Positions 35,010-42,359 of a stretch of DNA of 42,359 nt are shown in pieces. Each line of letters starts with the position of its first letter. Within the stretch, counting starts at the first letter, position 1. The translations under genes and the position numbers were made by a program. The notes beneath the pieces are model-generated. The model was not told where the DNA came from. It searched no databases and saw only the letters and a list, made by a program, of their open reading frames with translations. Origin of the DNA: Streptosporangiaceae bacterium (lineage in GTDB: Bacteria > Actinomycetota > Actinomycetes > Streptosporangiales > Streptosporangiaceae); assembly GCA_025934375.1 (NCBI GenBank), contig JAICYD010000057.1, positions 1-42,359 on the forward strand, read 5' to 3'.

Positions 35010-35117
35010 GTGGTGATGGCTCGCTCCGTTCGCCACGGTGGTACCGCGTCTGGCGAGCTCGAGCGGCTGCTGAGCTGGTATCCCGGCTGCTGAGCGGGAG
35101 CGTCTCTCACGCAGGTG

Positions 35118-35957
35118 CTAGCCCTGGGGGGCGACCTCCGGACCCCCGGACCCCCGGGCCCGGGGGATTGGTCCGTATCCCCCAGGGGATAAGGCGTTTT
35201 CCCTCAGGAAGACGCGGGAGCCTAGGTACAGGCAGACGGCGGCCATGCCGATGGCGACGAGGATGCCCTCCAGCATGATGGTGTTCCAGTACTGGCCGGC
35301 GAAGGCCGAGCGCATGGCGTCGATGATGTACCGGAACGGGCTGATCCGCGCGACGCCTTGCAGCCAGCCGGGGCCCAGCGTCATCGGCAGCATGATCCCG
35401 GACAGCAGCACGATCGGCACCACCACGGTGTTGACGAGCGGCGCGAACGCGTCCTCGCTCTTGAGCAGGAGCGCCACCGCGTAGGACGCTGAGGCGAGGC
35501 CGACCGCGACCACCGCGATGAACCCGAGGCTGATCAAGACGGCGCCCACCGATGCCCGCAGGCCGAACGCCAGGCCGACGAGCACCAGCAGGATGCCCTG
35601 GATGACGAGCGTGACGACGTCGCGAAGGACCCGTCCAGACATGATGGCGAGCCGGCTCACCGGGGTGACGCGGAACCGCTCGATCACCCCAGCCCGCCAG
35701 TCAGAGATGATCGCGAACCCGACGAAGGTCGAGCCGAACAGGGCCAGCTGGGCGAGCAGCCCGGGCACGAAGAACCGCCAGGCGTCGCCGGTGGTGGTCC
35801 CGCCGAAGGTGGCGGCGGGGAGCTTGGTCAGCAGCGGCCCGAACAAGATCAGGAACAGCAGCGGCTGCATGAGGGCGAAGGCGATGTAGGCAGGCTCGCG
35901 CATCAGCAGCCGGAAGTGCCGCCGGAAGATCAGGGCGGTATCGCTGAAGAAGGTCAT
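35118..35957 (-). CDS. ABC-2 type exporter permease, DrrB-like
   Basis: A 279-residue membrane subunit with six hydrophobic segments and the ABC-2 / DrrB signature: LMREPAYIAFALMQPLLFLI near residue 18, then ERFRVTPVSRLAIMSGRVLRD in the cytosolic loop. The N-terminus overlaps the ATPase stop by 4 nt (ATGA). Such pairs export hydrophobic drugs or lipids; the substrate here is unknown. The last codons contain the 16-bp palindrome CCCCCGGGCCCGGGGG (35151-35166), which could act as a terminator between this gene and the convergent peptide-importer cluster. Confidence 0.9.
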   Translation of the reverse strand: MTFFSDTALIFRRHFRLLMREPAYIAFALMQPLLFLILFGPLLTKLPAATFGGTTTGDAWRFFVPGLLAQLALFGSTFVGFAIISDWRAGVIERFRVTPVSRLAIMSGRVLRDVVTLVIQGILLVLVGLAFGLRASVGAVLISLGFIAVVAVGLASASYAVALLLKSEDAFAPLVNTVVVPIVLLSGIMLPMTLGPGWLQGVARISPFRYIIDAMRSAFAGQYWNTIMLEGILVAIGMAAVCLYLGSRVFLRENALSPGGYGPIPRARGSGGPEVAPQG

Positions 35958-37060
35958 CGGGCCTGCTCCTCGCCTGCCGCGGTCGCGACGGTGGCCAGCT
36001 CGGGGTTATCGCCAGGGCCTTCGCCGGCGCTGTCCTTGCCGGCGCCGTCGTTGCCGGCGCTGTCGTTTTCGGTACCGTGCCTGTCGGTATCGGGGGAATC
36101 GTCTCGCAGCGAGCGGCCGGTCAGGGTAAGGAACACGTCGTCGAGAGTCGGGCGGGACAAGCTGATCGAGCTGATCGTGATCCCGGCCCCGTCCAGCGCG
36201 CGCAGCAGGGCCGGAAGGGCCTCCTCGCCGTGCTCCACGGTGAGGCGCAGCTCATCGTCGGACAAGGTGACGTCGCGGACGACGGGCTGGGCCTCGAGCA
36301 GCTTCCGCGCGTCGGCGGCCAGGCCGCTGACGCGCAGCGTCACCACGTCGCCGGAGATGCGGCGCTTCAGCTCATCCGGCGTGCCCGCGGCGACCGTCAC
36401 GCCATTGTCGATGATGATCACCCGGTCGCAGAGGGCGTCCGCTTCCTCCAGGTAGTGCGTCGTCAGGAACACCGTGGTCCCCAGGTCCGAGCGCAGCTTC
36501 CTGATGTGGTCCCAGAGGTTAGACCGGCTCTGCGGGTCAAGGCCGGTCGTCGGCTCGTCCAGGAAGACCAGGGGCGGCTCGTGGACCAGGCCGAGCGCGA
36601 TCTCCAGCCGCCGCCGCTGCCCGCCGGACAGGGTCTTCACGAGGCGATCGCCGAGGCCCCTGAGGTCCAGCTGGGCGATCAGCAGGTCCGCCCGCTTAGC
36701 GCCCTCGGCCTTCCCGATCCGGTAGAGCGCGGCCTGGTCGAGCAGTTCCTCGATGACCTTGGCCTGGTTGTCGGTCCCGCCCATGGTCTGCCCGATCGCC
36801 TGCGGGACGAAGCCGATCCGGCGGCGAACGCCGACCGGGTCGCGCAGCAGGTCGCGCCCGGCGATCGTGGCAGTGCCCGCGGTGGGCCGCAGCAGCGTGG
36901 TGAGCATTCGCAGGGTCGTGGTCTTGCCCGCGCCGTTAGGGCCGAGGAAGCCGACGATCTCTCCCTCGTCAACAGACAGGTCGACCCCGCGGACCGCGTG
37001 CACCTCGCGCTTGCGGGACTTGAAGGTGCGAGCGAGGCCGCTAGCCTCGATGATCGCCAT
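35954..37060 (-). CDS. ABC exporter ATPase, DrrA-like (daunorubicin resistance family)
   Basis: About 368 residues. Walker A is GPNGAGKTT, the signature LSGGQRRRLEIA, Walker B LVFLDEPTTGLD, and the H-loop is LTTHYLEEAD. The C-terminal part has the DrrA domain ending in RPTLDDVFLTLTG. The tail after it is Asp/Gly/Ser/Asn-rich and partly made of 15-bp repeats. I prefer ATG 37058-37060, because GAGAGG is 8 nt upstream; ATG 37066 is only 2 nt from it. The 5' end overlaps the 3' end of the PadR gene by 20 bases, so regulator, ATPase and permease form one coupled operon. Confidence 0.92.
   Translation of the reverse strand: MAIIEASGLARTFKSRKREVHAVRGVDLSVDEGEIVGFLGPNGAGKTTTLRMLTTLLRPTAGTATIAGRDLLRDPVGVRRRIGFVPQAIGQTMGGTDNQAKVIEELLDQAALYRIGKAEGAKRADLLIAQLDLRGLGDRLVKTLSGGQRRRLEIALGLVHEPPLVFLDEPTTGLDPQSRSNLWDHIRKLRSDLGTTVFLTTHYLEEADALCDRVIIIDNGVTVAAGTPDELKRRISGDVVTLRVSGLAADARKLLEAQPVVRDVTLSDDELRLTVEHGEEALPALLRALDGAGITISSISLSRPTLDDVFLTLTGRSLRDDSPDTDRHGTENDSAGNDGAGKDSAGEGPGDNPELATVATAAGEEQAR
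36020..36066 (-). repeat. Three 15-bp tandem repeats in the DrrA tail
   Basis: On the plus strand, units of about GCCGGCGCTGTCGTT occur three times in a row. In the protein they give Asn/Lys-Asp-Ser/Gly-Ala-Gly repeats in the low-complexity C-terminus. Confidence 0.8.
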
Positions 37061-37673
37061 GGGCATTTCCTCTCACTCCAGGCTCATCAGTATGCGCGCC
37101 GAGCGCCTGCCAGCTATCGGGGACGAGCGGGGCACCCTCGGCGAGCATCGCGTCGACCTCGTCGTGCCAGGCGATCTCCGTCTGCATCCGCATGACCTCG
37201 CGTCGCATGATCGCGGCGGGAAGAGGCTCCAGGTAGCCCTTCGCCAGCAGCCGTTCCAGGTTGTCGGCGACCTGGGCGGCGGTGATGGCCAGCATGCCCC
37301 GCCGGACGCGCAGGTCGGCGCGCAGTTCCTCGCGGTCGGCGCCGCCGGCCGCGAAGGTGAGCGCGACCCCGATGGGGTCAGACCCCACGTGGATCGGCCG
37401 GATGGCCTGCTCGCGCAGCGTCACCAGCTCGAGGTTGCCCTCGGAGGTGATCTCATACACCGTCCGCTCCGGGCGCCGGCCCACCTTCTCGGTGCGGATC
37501 GCCTCCACGAGCCCCTCGTGCTCCATGACGCGCAGTTCCCGGTACATCGCCCCCACGCTCACCCCGCCCCATTCGCCGACGTTGGTCAGCTCGGCGAGCC
37601 GCCGTATCTGGTGCCCGTGCTGCGGGCCATGCTGGGCGAGCATCCCGAGTACCATCAGCCGGGTAAGGTTCAC
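37041..37673 (-). CDS. PadR family transcriptional regulator of the DrrAB exporter
   Basis: A 210-residue PadR protein of the larger type with a C-terminal helical domain. The winged helix spans about residues 1-85: LTRLMVLGMLAQHGPQHGHQ, GVSVGAMYRELRVMEHEGL and the wing RRPERTVYEITSEG. The start is GTG 37671-37673, with no Shine-Dalgarno. Directly upstream is a TTGACA -35, a GATACT -10 ending 6 nt before the GTG, and a perfect 9-bp inverted repeat covering both, so autorepression of a leaderless message is very likely. The gene leads the PadR-DrrA-DrrB operon. Such regulators usually respond to the drug their exporter removes. Confidence 0.92.
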   Translation of the reverse strand: MNLTRLMVLGMLAQHGPQHGHQIRRLAELTNVGEWGGVSVGAMYRELRVMEHEGLVEAIRTEKVGRRPERTVYEITSEGNLELVTLREQAIRPIHVGSDPIGVALTFAAGGADREELRADLRVRRGMLAITAAQVADNLERLLAKGYLEPLPAAIMRREVMRMQTEIAWHDEVDAMLAEGAPLVPDSWQALGAHTDEPGVRGNAHGDHRG

Positions 37674-37697
37674 GAGATTAGTATCATGAGACTAATC

Positions 37698-37709
<12 letters not shown>
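37674..37709 (-). promoter_or_regulatory. Promoter and operator of the PadR-DrrAB operon
   Basis: On the minus strand TTGACA (37704-37709) is a perfect -35. GATACT lies 18 nt downstream, ending 6 nt before GTG 37673. Perfect 9-bp arms GAGATTAGT and ACTAATCTC (37691-37699 and 37674-37682) with an 8-nt centre overlap the -10 and spacer. The promoter extends into the stop region of the RecB-like gene. Confidence 0.75.
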
Positions 37710-38651
<942 letters not shown>

Positions 38652-38657
38652 ACGGCA

Positions 38658-38663
38658 ACCGTA
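38658..38663 (-). promoter_or_regulatory. Candidate leaderless promoter of the RecB-like gene
   Basis: TACGGT on the minus strand ends 6 nt before GTG 38651. Overlapping it, GGAAT and GTT are 19 nt apart, which also resembles a SigR/SigH stress promoter (GGAAT-N18/19-GTT). The two readings predict the same start region. Confidence 0.35.
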
Positions 38664-38831
38664 GTGCGGGGCACCGACATTCCACGGCATAACGCGCCGG
38701 GGGAGTGCGCCGGCCGGCCGCCGGCCGGTAATCGTGCCCATTTCGGCGGTATTCGCCGTACTGGCGGGGACGCAGGGGCTGGTGGGTGCCCCCGGAAGAC
38801 TGGGGTGTATCCCCTGGGAGAACAGAGCGCA

Positions 38832-38837
38832 TAGCAT
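38832..38837 (+). promoter_or_regulatory. Candidate leaderless -10 box of the M50 protease gene
   Basis: TAGCAT ends 7 nt before GTG 38845. It is divergent from the RecB-like promoter about 170 bases away. The DNA between includes GC-rich GCCGG runs and GGGG/CCCC inverted repeats. Confidence 0.4.
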
Positions 38838-38844
38838 CGGGGGT

Positions 38845-39996
38845 GTGGCAAGCAGCCAGGCAGGACCGCCAGGGTCGCCCGCGCGACGGCAGCAAGGGCA
38901 AGGACCCGGCATCGTCATCGCACGGCTCTTCGGCATTCCCGTGCACGTCTCGGCGTACTGGTTCCTCATCGCCGGGGTTTTCATCCTCATTTACGCGCAC
39001 GACCTCGACGGGGCGCTGACCGGAAACGTCCGCTACGTGGTGGCCGCCGCTTTCGTCATCCTGCTGTACGCGTCGGTGCTGATCCACGAGCTGAGCCACA
39101 GCATCGTCGCGCGCGGCTTCGGGCTCCCGGTGCGCCGCATCCTGCTGTACCCGCTCGGCGGGGTCTCCGAGATCGAGCGGGAGCCGCAGACGCCGATCCG
39201 GGAGTTCCTGGTGTCGGCGGCGGGCCCGGTCCTGTCGCTGCTGCTCGGCTACGCCAGCCTGGGCCTGACGCGGATCGTCTCTGAGGGATCGATCCCGTGG
39301 ATCGTGCTGCGCCAGCTCATGTTCGCGAACTTCGTCGTCGCGATCTTCAACTTCCTGCCGGGCCTGCCGCTGGACGGCGGCCGGATGCTGCGGGCCATCA
39401 TCTGGAAGCTCACCGGCAAGCCGCCCCTGGCGACCATCGCGGCCGCCTGGGTGGGCCGCGCGCTGGCGATCGCGCTGCTGGTCGCCATCCCGTTGCGGAT
39501 GGGCTCCGCGCTGGGCGGCAACCTGGTCTCCATGGCGTGGGTGGCGGTGATCGCCGCGTTCATGTGGACTGGGGCCGGGCAGGCGATCCGGGCCACGAAG
39601 TTCCGGCAGCGGCTGCCCGACCTGCAGGCCCGCAAGCTCGCCCGCCGGGCCATCTCGGTGCCCGCGAGCACGCCGCTGGCCGAGGCGATCCGGCAGGCGG
39701 ATGAGTCCCGCGCCCGCGCGGTCGTCGTGGTCGACCATGACAGCAAGCCGATCGCGATCCTCAACGAGGCGGCGGTGATGGCCACCCCGCCGCAGCGCCG
39801 GCCGTGGATCGAGGCCGGCACGCTGGCGCGCAGCATCGAGCCGGAGCTCGTGCTGCCCGCTGACCTGTCCGGCATGGCGCTGCTGGACGCCATGCGCAAG
39901 GCCCCGGCCAGCGAGTACCTGCTCGTCGAGCCGTCCGGCCAGGTGTACGGCGTCCTGGCCGCCCGCGACCTCGACGGCGTCTTCTCCGGCGTGTAG
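38845..39996 (+). CDS. M50 family site-2 protease with C-terminal CBS region (Rip3-like)
   Basis: A 383-residue intramembrane metalloprotease. Zinc motif HELSH (His81, Glu82, His85) lies in an early membrane helix. The second metal motif NFLPGLPLDGGRM has Asp177. About six hydrophobic segments precede a cytosolic C-terminal half resembling a CBS pair (from RRAISVPASTPLAEAI to VYGVLAARDLDGVF). M50 proteins with CBS domains cleave membrane-bound regulators or signal remnants, and the CBS part may sense adenine nucleotides. Its substrate is unknown. GTG 38845 is chosen because TAGCAT ends 7 nt upstream; the longer open frame starts at 38734. Confidence 0.9.
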   Translation: MASSQAGPPGSPARRQQGQGPGIVIARLFGIPVHVSAYWFLIAGVFILIYAHDLDGALTGNVRYVVAAAFVILLYASVLIHELSHSIVARGFGLPVRRILLYPLGGVSEIEREPQTPIREFLVSAAGPVLSLLLGYASLGLTRIVSEGSIPWIVLRQLMFANFVVAIFNFLPGLPLDGGRMLRAIIWKLTGKPPLATIAAAWVGRALAIALLVAIPLRMGSALGGNLVSMAWVAVIAAFMWTGAGQAIRATKFRQRLPDLQARKLARRAISVPASTPLAEAIRQADESRARAVVVVDHDSKPIAILNEAAVMATPPQRRPWIEAGTLARSIEPELVLPADLSGMALLDAMRKAPASEYLLVEPSGQVYGVLAARDLDGVFSGV

Positions 39997-40123
39997 CGTC
40001 AACCCCCAGGCCAGAGCCTCGCCGCGCTCAAATGTCGGAGCCCCTCATTAGGGTGGTGGCTACCCCCGGGCGGGTGGGCTAGCGCGGGGTTGTGGTGCGT
40101 TCGTTCCAGGGAGGCAGAGCTAA

Positions 40124-40129
40124 TACGCT
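40124..40129 (+). promoter_or_regulatory. Candidate leaderless -10 box of trmI
   Basis: TACGCT ends 6 nt before ATG 40136, with no Shine-Dalgarno directly upstream of the ATG. Confidence 0.45.
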
Positions 40130-40135
40130 TTCCGG

Positions 40136-41086
40136 ATGAACAGACGCGGGCCGCTTCAGGCGGGGGATCAGGTGCAGCTCACCGACCCTAAGGGGCGCAT
40201 GCACCAGATCGTGCTGCAGCCGGGCGGGACGTTCCACACCCACCGCGGCGCGCTGAGCCACGACGACCTGATCGGGGCGCCCGAGGGGTCGGTGGTGATC
40301 GCCGTCGGCGGCACCGCGTACGTGGCGCTGCGGCCGCTGCTGGCGGACTTCACGCTGGCGATGAAGCGCGGCGCCGCGATCATCTACCCCAAGGACGCGG
40401 CGCAGATCCTGGCCTACGCCGACATCTTCCCCGGCGCGCGGGTGCTGGAGGCGGGCGCGGGCTCGGGCGCGCTATCGGCCTGGATGCTGCGCGCGATCGG
40501 CCCCGGCGGGCACCTGGTCTCGTTCGAGCGGCGGCCGGACTTCGCGGCGATCGCCCGGGCCAACGTGCAGAAGTACTTCGGCGAGGTCCCGGCGTGGTGG
40601 ACGCTCGTGACCGGCGACCTGTCCGCCAAGGCGGCCCTGGGCCTCACCCGCGCCGTCACGCCCGCGACGGCGCCCGGTGACAGCGGCGCGGGGGGTGAGG
40701 ACGGGGCAGTGGCCGGTTCCGTTGCTGGTGATGGGCCCGAGGCCTTTGACCGGGTCATCCTCGACATGCTGGCGCCCTGGGACTGCGTGGCCGACGTCGC
40801 GACGGCGGTGATCCCGGGGGGCCTGCTGTGCTGCTACGTGGCCACCACGACGCAGTTGTCGCGGGTGACGGAGGAGATCCGGGCGCACGGCGGGTTCTTC
40901 GAGCCCGCGGCGTGGGAGACGCTGATGCGCGGCTGGCACCTGGACGGCCTGGCGGTCCGGCCGGAGCACCGGATGATCGGTCACACCGCGTTCCTGGTGA
41001 CGGCCAGGCGGCTGGCGGACGGGGTAGCGGCGCCGGCGCGCCGCCGCCGGCCGGCCAAGGGCGCCCACGGCGAGGATGCCGAGTGA
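40136..41086 (+). CDS. trmI: tRNA (adenine-58-N1)-methyltransferase TrmI
   Basis: A SAM-dependent enzyme that methylates A58 in the T-loop of tRNA. The 316-residue product has the N-terminal beta domain (VVIAVGGTAYVALRPLLADF), then a Rossmann fold with motif I VLEAGAGSGALSAWM near residue 103, SFERRPDF for the acidic SAM contact, and DRVILDMLAPW as the catalytic strand. YPKDAAQILAYADIFPGARV is typical of the bacterial TrmI family (Rv2118c). An insertion of about 30 Gly/Ala-rich residues (about 172-203) precedes the catalytic strand. The ATG start appears leaderless. The proteasome ATPase gene follows, a linkage known from other actinobacteria. Confidence 0.95.
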   Translation: MNRRGPLQAGDQVQLTDPKGRMHQIVLQPGGTFHTHRGALSHDDLIGAPEGSVVIAVGGTAYVALRPLLADFTLAMKRGAAIIYPKDAAQILAYADIFPGARVLEAGAGSGALSAWMLRAIGPGGHLVSFERRPDFAAIARANVQKYFGEVPAWWTLVTGDLSAKAALGLTRAVTPATAPGDSGAGGEDGAVAGSVAGDGPEAFDRVILDMLAPWDCVADVATAVIPGGLLCCYVATTTQLSRVTEEIRAHGGFFEPAAWETLMRGWHLDGLAVRPEHRMIGHTAFLVTARRLADGVAAPARRRRPAKGAHGEDAE

Positions 41087-41279
41087 GGCCCGGTAATCCG
41101 CCAGTGAGACTACGCTACGCAGCAGGAATATAACTCTCTGGTGATAAAGCGTCGTTGAACTGCGGATTCTGGTAGACAGGCGGTGTATGAGATCAATCCA
41201 ATACGCCTCGGCAGGTTAGGGAACGTCCCCAGATAGGTAAGGTCGAGAGTAGTTCAACTCCCCGGAGGAGGTGAGGGCC

Positions 41280-42359
41280 GTGGCAGCTAAGGATGAGGGC
41301 GGGCGGGCTTCGCGGCACGAGGATGAGGTGAGCAGCCTTACCGCGCAGATCTCCTTCCTCGATGAGGAGATCGCGGTACTGCGTCGCAGGCTCGCTGATT
41401 CCCCGCGCCAGGTTCGCTTGCTGGAGGAACGGCTCCGCGAGACAGAGGCAAGCCTGTCGTCGGTCACCGCGCAGAATGAGCGGCTGGCGTCGACGCTGCG
41501 TGAGGCCAGGGACCAGATCATCGCGCTGAAGGAGGAGGTCGACCGGCTGGCGCAGCCACCGTCCGGGTTCGGCGTCTTCCTGGCGGCCTGCGATGACAAC
41601 ACCGCCGACGTGTTCACCGGTGGCCGCAAGATGCGGGTGAACGTCAGCCCGAACGTCGACCTCGCCGAGCTGCGGCCGGGCCAGGAAGTCGTCCTCAACG
41701 AGGCGCTCAACATCGTCATCGCGCAAAGCTACGAGACGGTGGGCGAGGTCGTGATGCTCAAGGAACTGCTCGCCGACGGCGAGCGGGCCCTGGTCATCTC
41801 GCACGCCGACGAGGAGCGCATCGTCCGGCTCGCGGCCCCGCTGATGGACCAGGTCCTGCGCAGCGGGGACTCGCTGCTGCTAGAGCCGCGGTCCGGCTAC
41901 GTCTACGAGCGGATCCCCAAGGCCGAGGTCGAGGAGCTCATCCTCGAAGAGGTCCCGGACATCTCCTACACCGACATCGGCGGCCTGTCCTCGCAGATCG
42001 AGCAGATCCGCGACGCCATCGAGCTGCCGTACCTGCACGCCGACCTGTACCGCGAGCACCAGCTGCGCCCGCCCAAGGGCGTGCTGCTGTACGGCCCGCC
42101 TGGCTGCGGCAAGACCCTCATCGCCAAGGCGGTGGCCAACTCGCTGGCCAAGCAGGTCCAGGCCAAGGTGGCGGCGGACGCCTCCGGCGTCGGGGACAGC
42201 AAGGCGGAGGGCAAGAGCTTCTTCCTCAACATCAAGGGCCCGGAGCTGCTCAACAAGTACGTCGGCGAGACCGAGCGGCACATCCGCCTGGTCTTCCAGC
42301 GTGCCCGGGAGAAGGCCTCCGAGGGCATGCCGGTGATCGTGTTCTTCGATGAGATGGAC
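41280..42359 (+). CDS. arc: Proteasome-associated AAA ATPase ARC/Mpa (5' part, runs off the window)
   Basis: The first 360 codons of the hexameric ATPase that unfolds pupylated proteins for the 20S proteasome. GTG 41280 follows GGAGGAGGTGAGG. An N-terminal coiled coil (about residues 16-85) begins SLTAQISFLDEEIAVLRRRL and receives Pup. Two OB-type domains follow (about 95-200), with GFGVFLAACDDNTADVFTGG. The AAA module has YTDIGGL, Walker A GPPGCGKT near residue 272 and Walker B VIVFFDEMD at the very end of the window. The C-terminal proteasome-docking end is not visible. In mycobacteria the gene is mpa. The 193-bp upstream region has AT-rich words but no promoter I trust. Confidence 0.95.
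   Translation, partial: MAAKDEGGRASRHEDEVSSLTAQISFLDEEIAVLRRRLADSPRQVRLLEERLRETEASLSSVTAQNERLASTLREARDQIIALKEEVDRLAQPPSGFGVFLAACDDNTADVFTGGRKMRVNVSPNVDLAELRPGQEVVLNEALNIVIAQSYETVGEVVMLKELLADGERALVISHADEERIVRLAAPLMDQVLRSGDSLLLEPRSGYVYERIPKAEVEELILEEVPDISYTDIGGLSSQIEQIRDAIELPYLHADLYREHQLRPPKGVLLYGPPGCGKTLIAKAVANSLAKQVQAKVAADASGVGDSKAEGKSFFLNIKGPELLNKYVGETERHIRLVFQRAREKASEGMPVIVFFDEMD

Noticed and set aside
41101..41279. SigR-type promoter (GGAAT ... GTT) before arc
   Set aside because: The spacing is 24 nt, too long for GGAAT-N18/19-GTT.

Overview
The window is a stretch of a high-GC (about 70% by eye) actinobacterial chromosome. The taxon is inferred from tatA-tatC-helY, a mabA/inhA-like fabG-fabI pair, a proteasome ATPase (ARC/Mpa) next to a tRNA m1A58 methyltransferase, the MSMEG_4193 / DUF3090 / SCO1664 trio beside metH, and DUF1707 and DUF3099 proteins. 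I would place it among filamentous or soil Actinomycetes (Streptosporangiales-like) rather than Mycobacterium, but genus level is not supported.

Layout. 1-4047: end of tatA, then tatC and the Ski2-like helicase helY. 4235-7919: RDD membrane protein, cysteine-dioxygenase-like cupin, a PadR regulator with a very long Gly/Arg/Pro-rich N-terminus, and a 645-bp non-coding stretch. That stretch holds a six-unit, roughly 38-bp tandem array and three hairpins with C-rich loops on the minus strand. A DUF3099 membrane protein follows. 8002-10946 (minus): the TldD/TldE (PmbA) pair. 11200-12695: fabG-fabI. 12764-16871: a small ORF, a DUF1707-FHA protein, a histidine phosphatase, DUF3090, the SCO1664-family protein and, convergent, a PAC2 protein. 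17150-22022: metH, a HAD phosphatase and a membrane protein. 22333-35009: two adjacent complete oligopeptide/dipeptide ABC importers, ten genes in all. 35118-37673 (minus): a DrrAB-type exporter with its own PadR repressor. 37698-42359: a RecB-like Fe-S nuclease, an M50 site-2 protease with a CBS region, trmI, and the 5' part of the proteasome ATPase gene.

How it works together. Most genes are housekeeping: Tat export, RNA turnover, type II fatty-acid synthesis, methionine synthesis, tRNA modification and the proteasome. The accessory content is peptide uptake and a drug-exporter cassette. Both importers have a strong hairpin just after the binding-protein gene, which would make the lipoprotein more abundant than the rest. 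About ten genes have a TANNNT-like box ending 6-8 nt before the start codon and no Shine-Dalgarno, so leaderless transcription looks common here.

The least explained region is 7036-7415. It looks like a minus-strand small RNA resembling the actinobacterial 6C class, with its own promoter and terminator, followed by a degenerate tandem array that partly repeats the C-rich loop theme.
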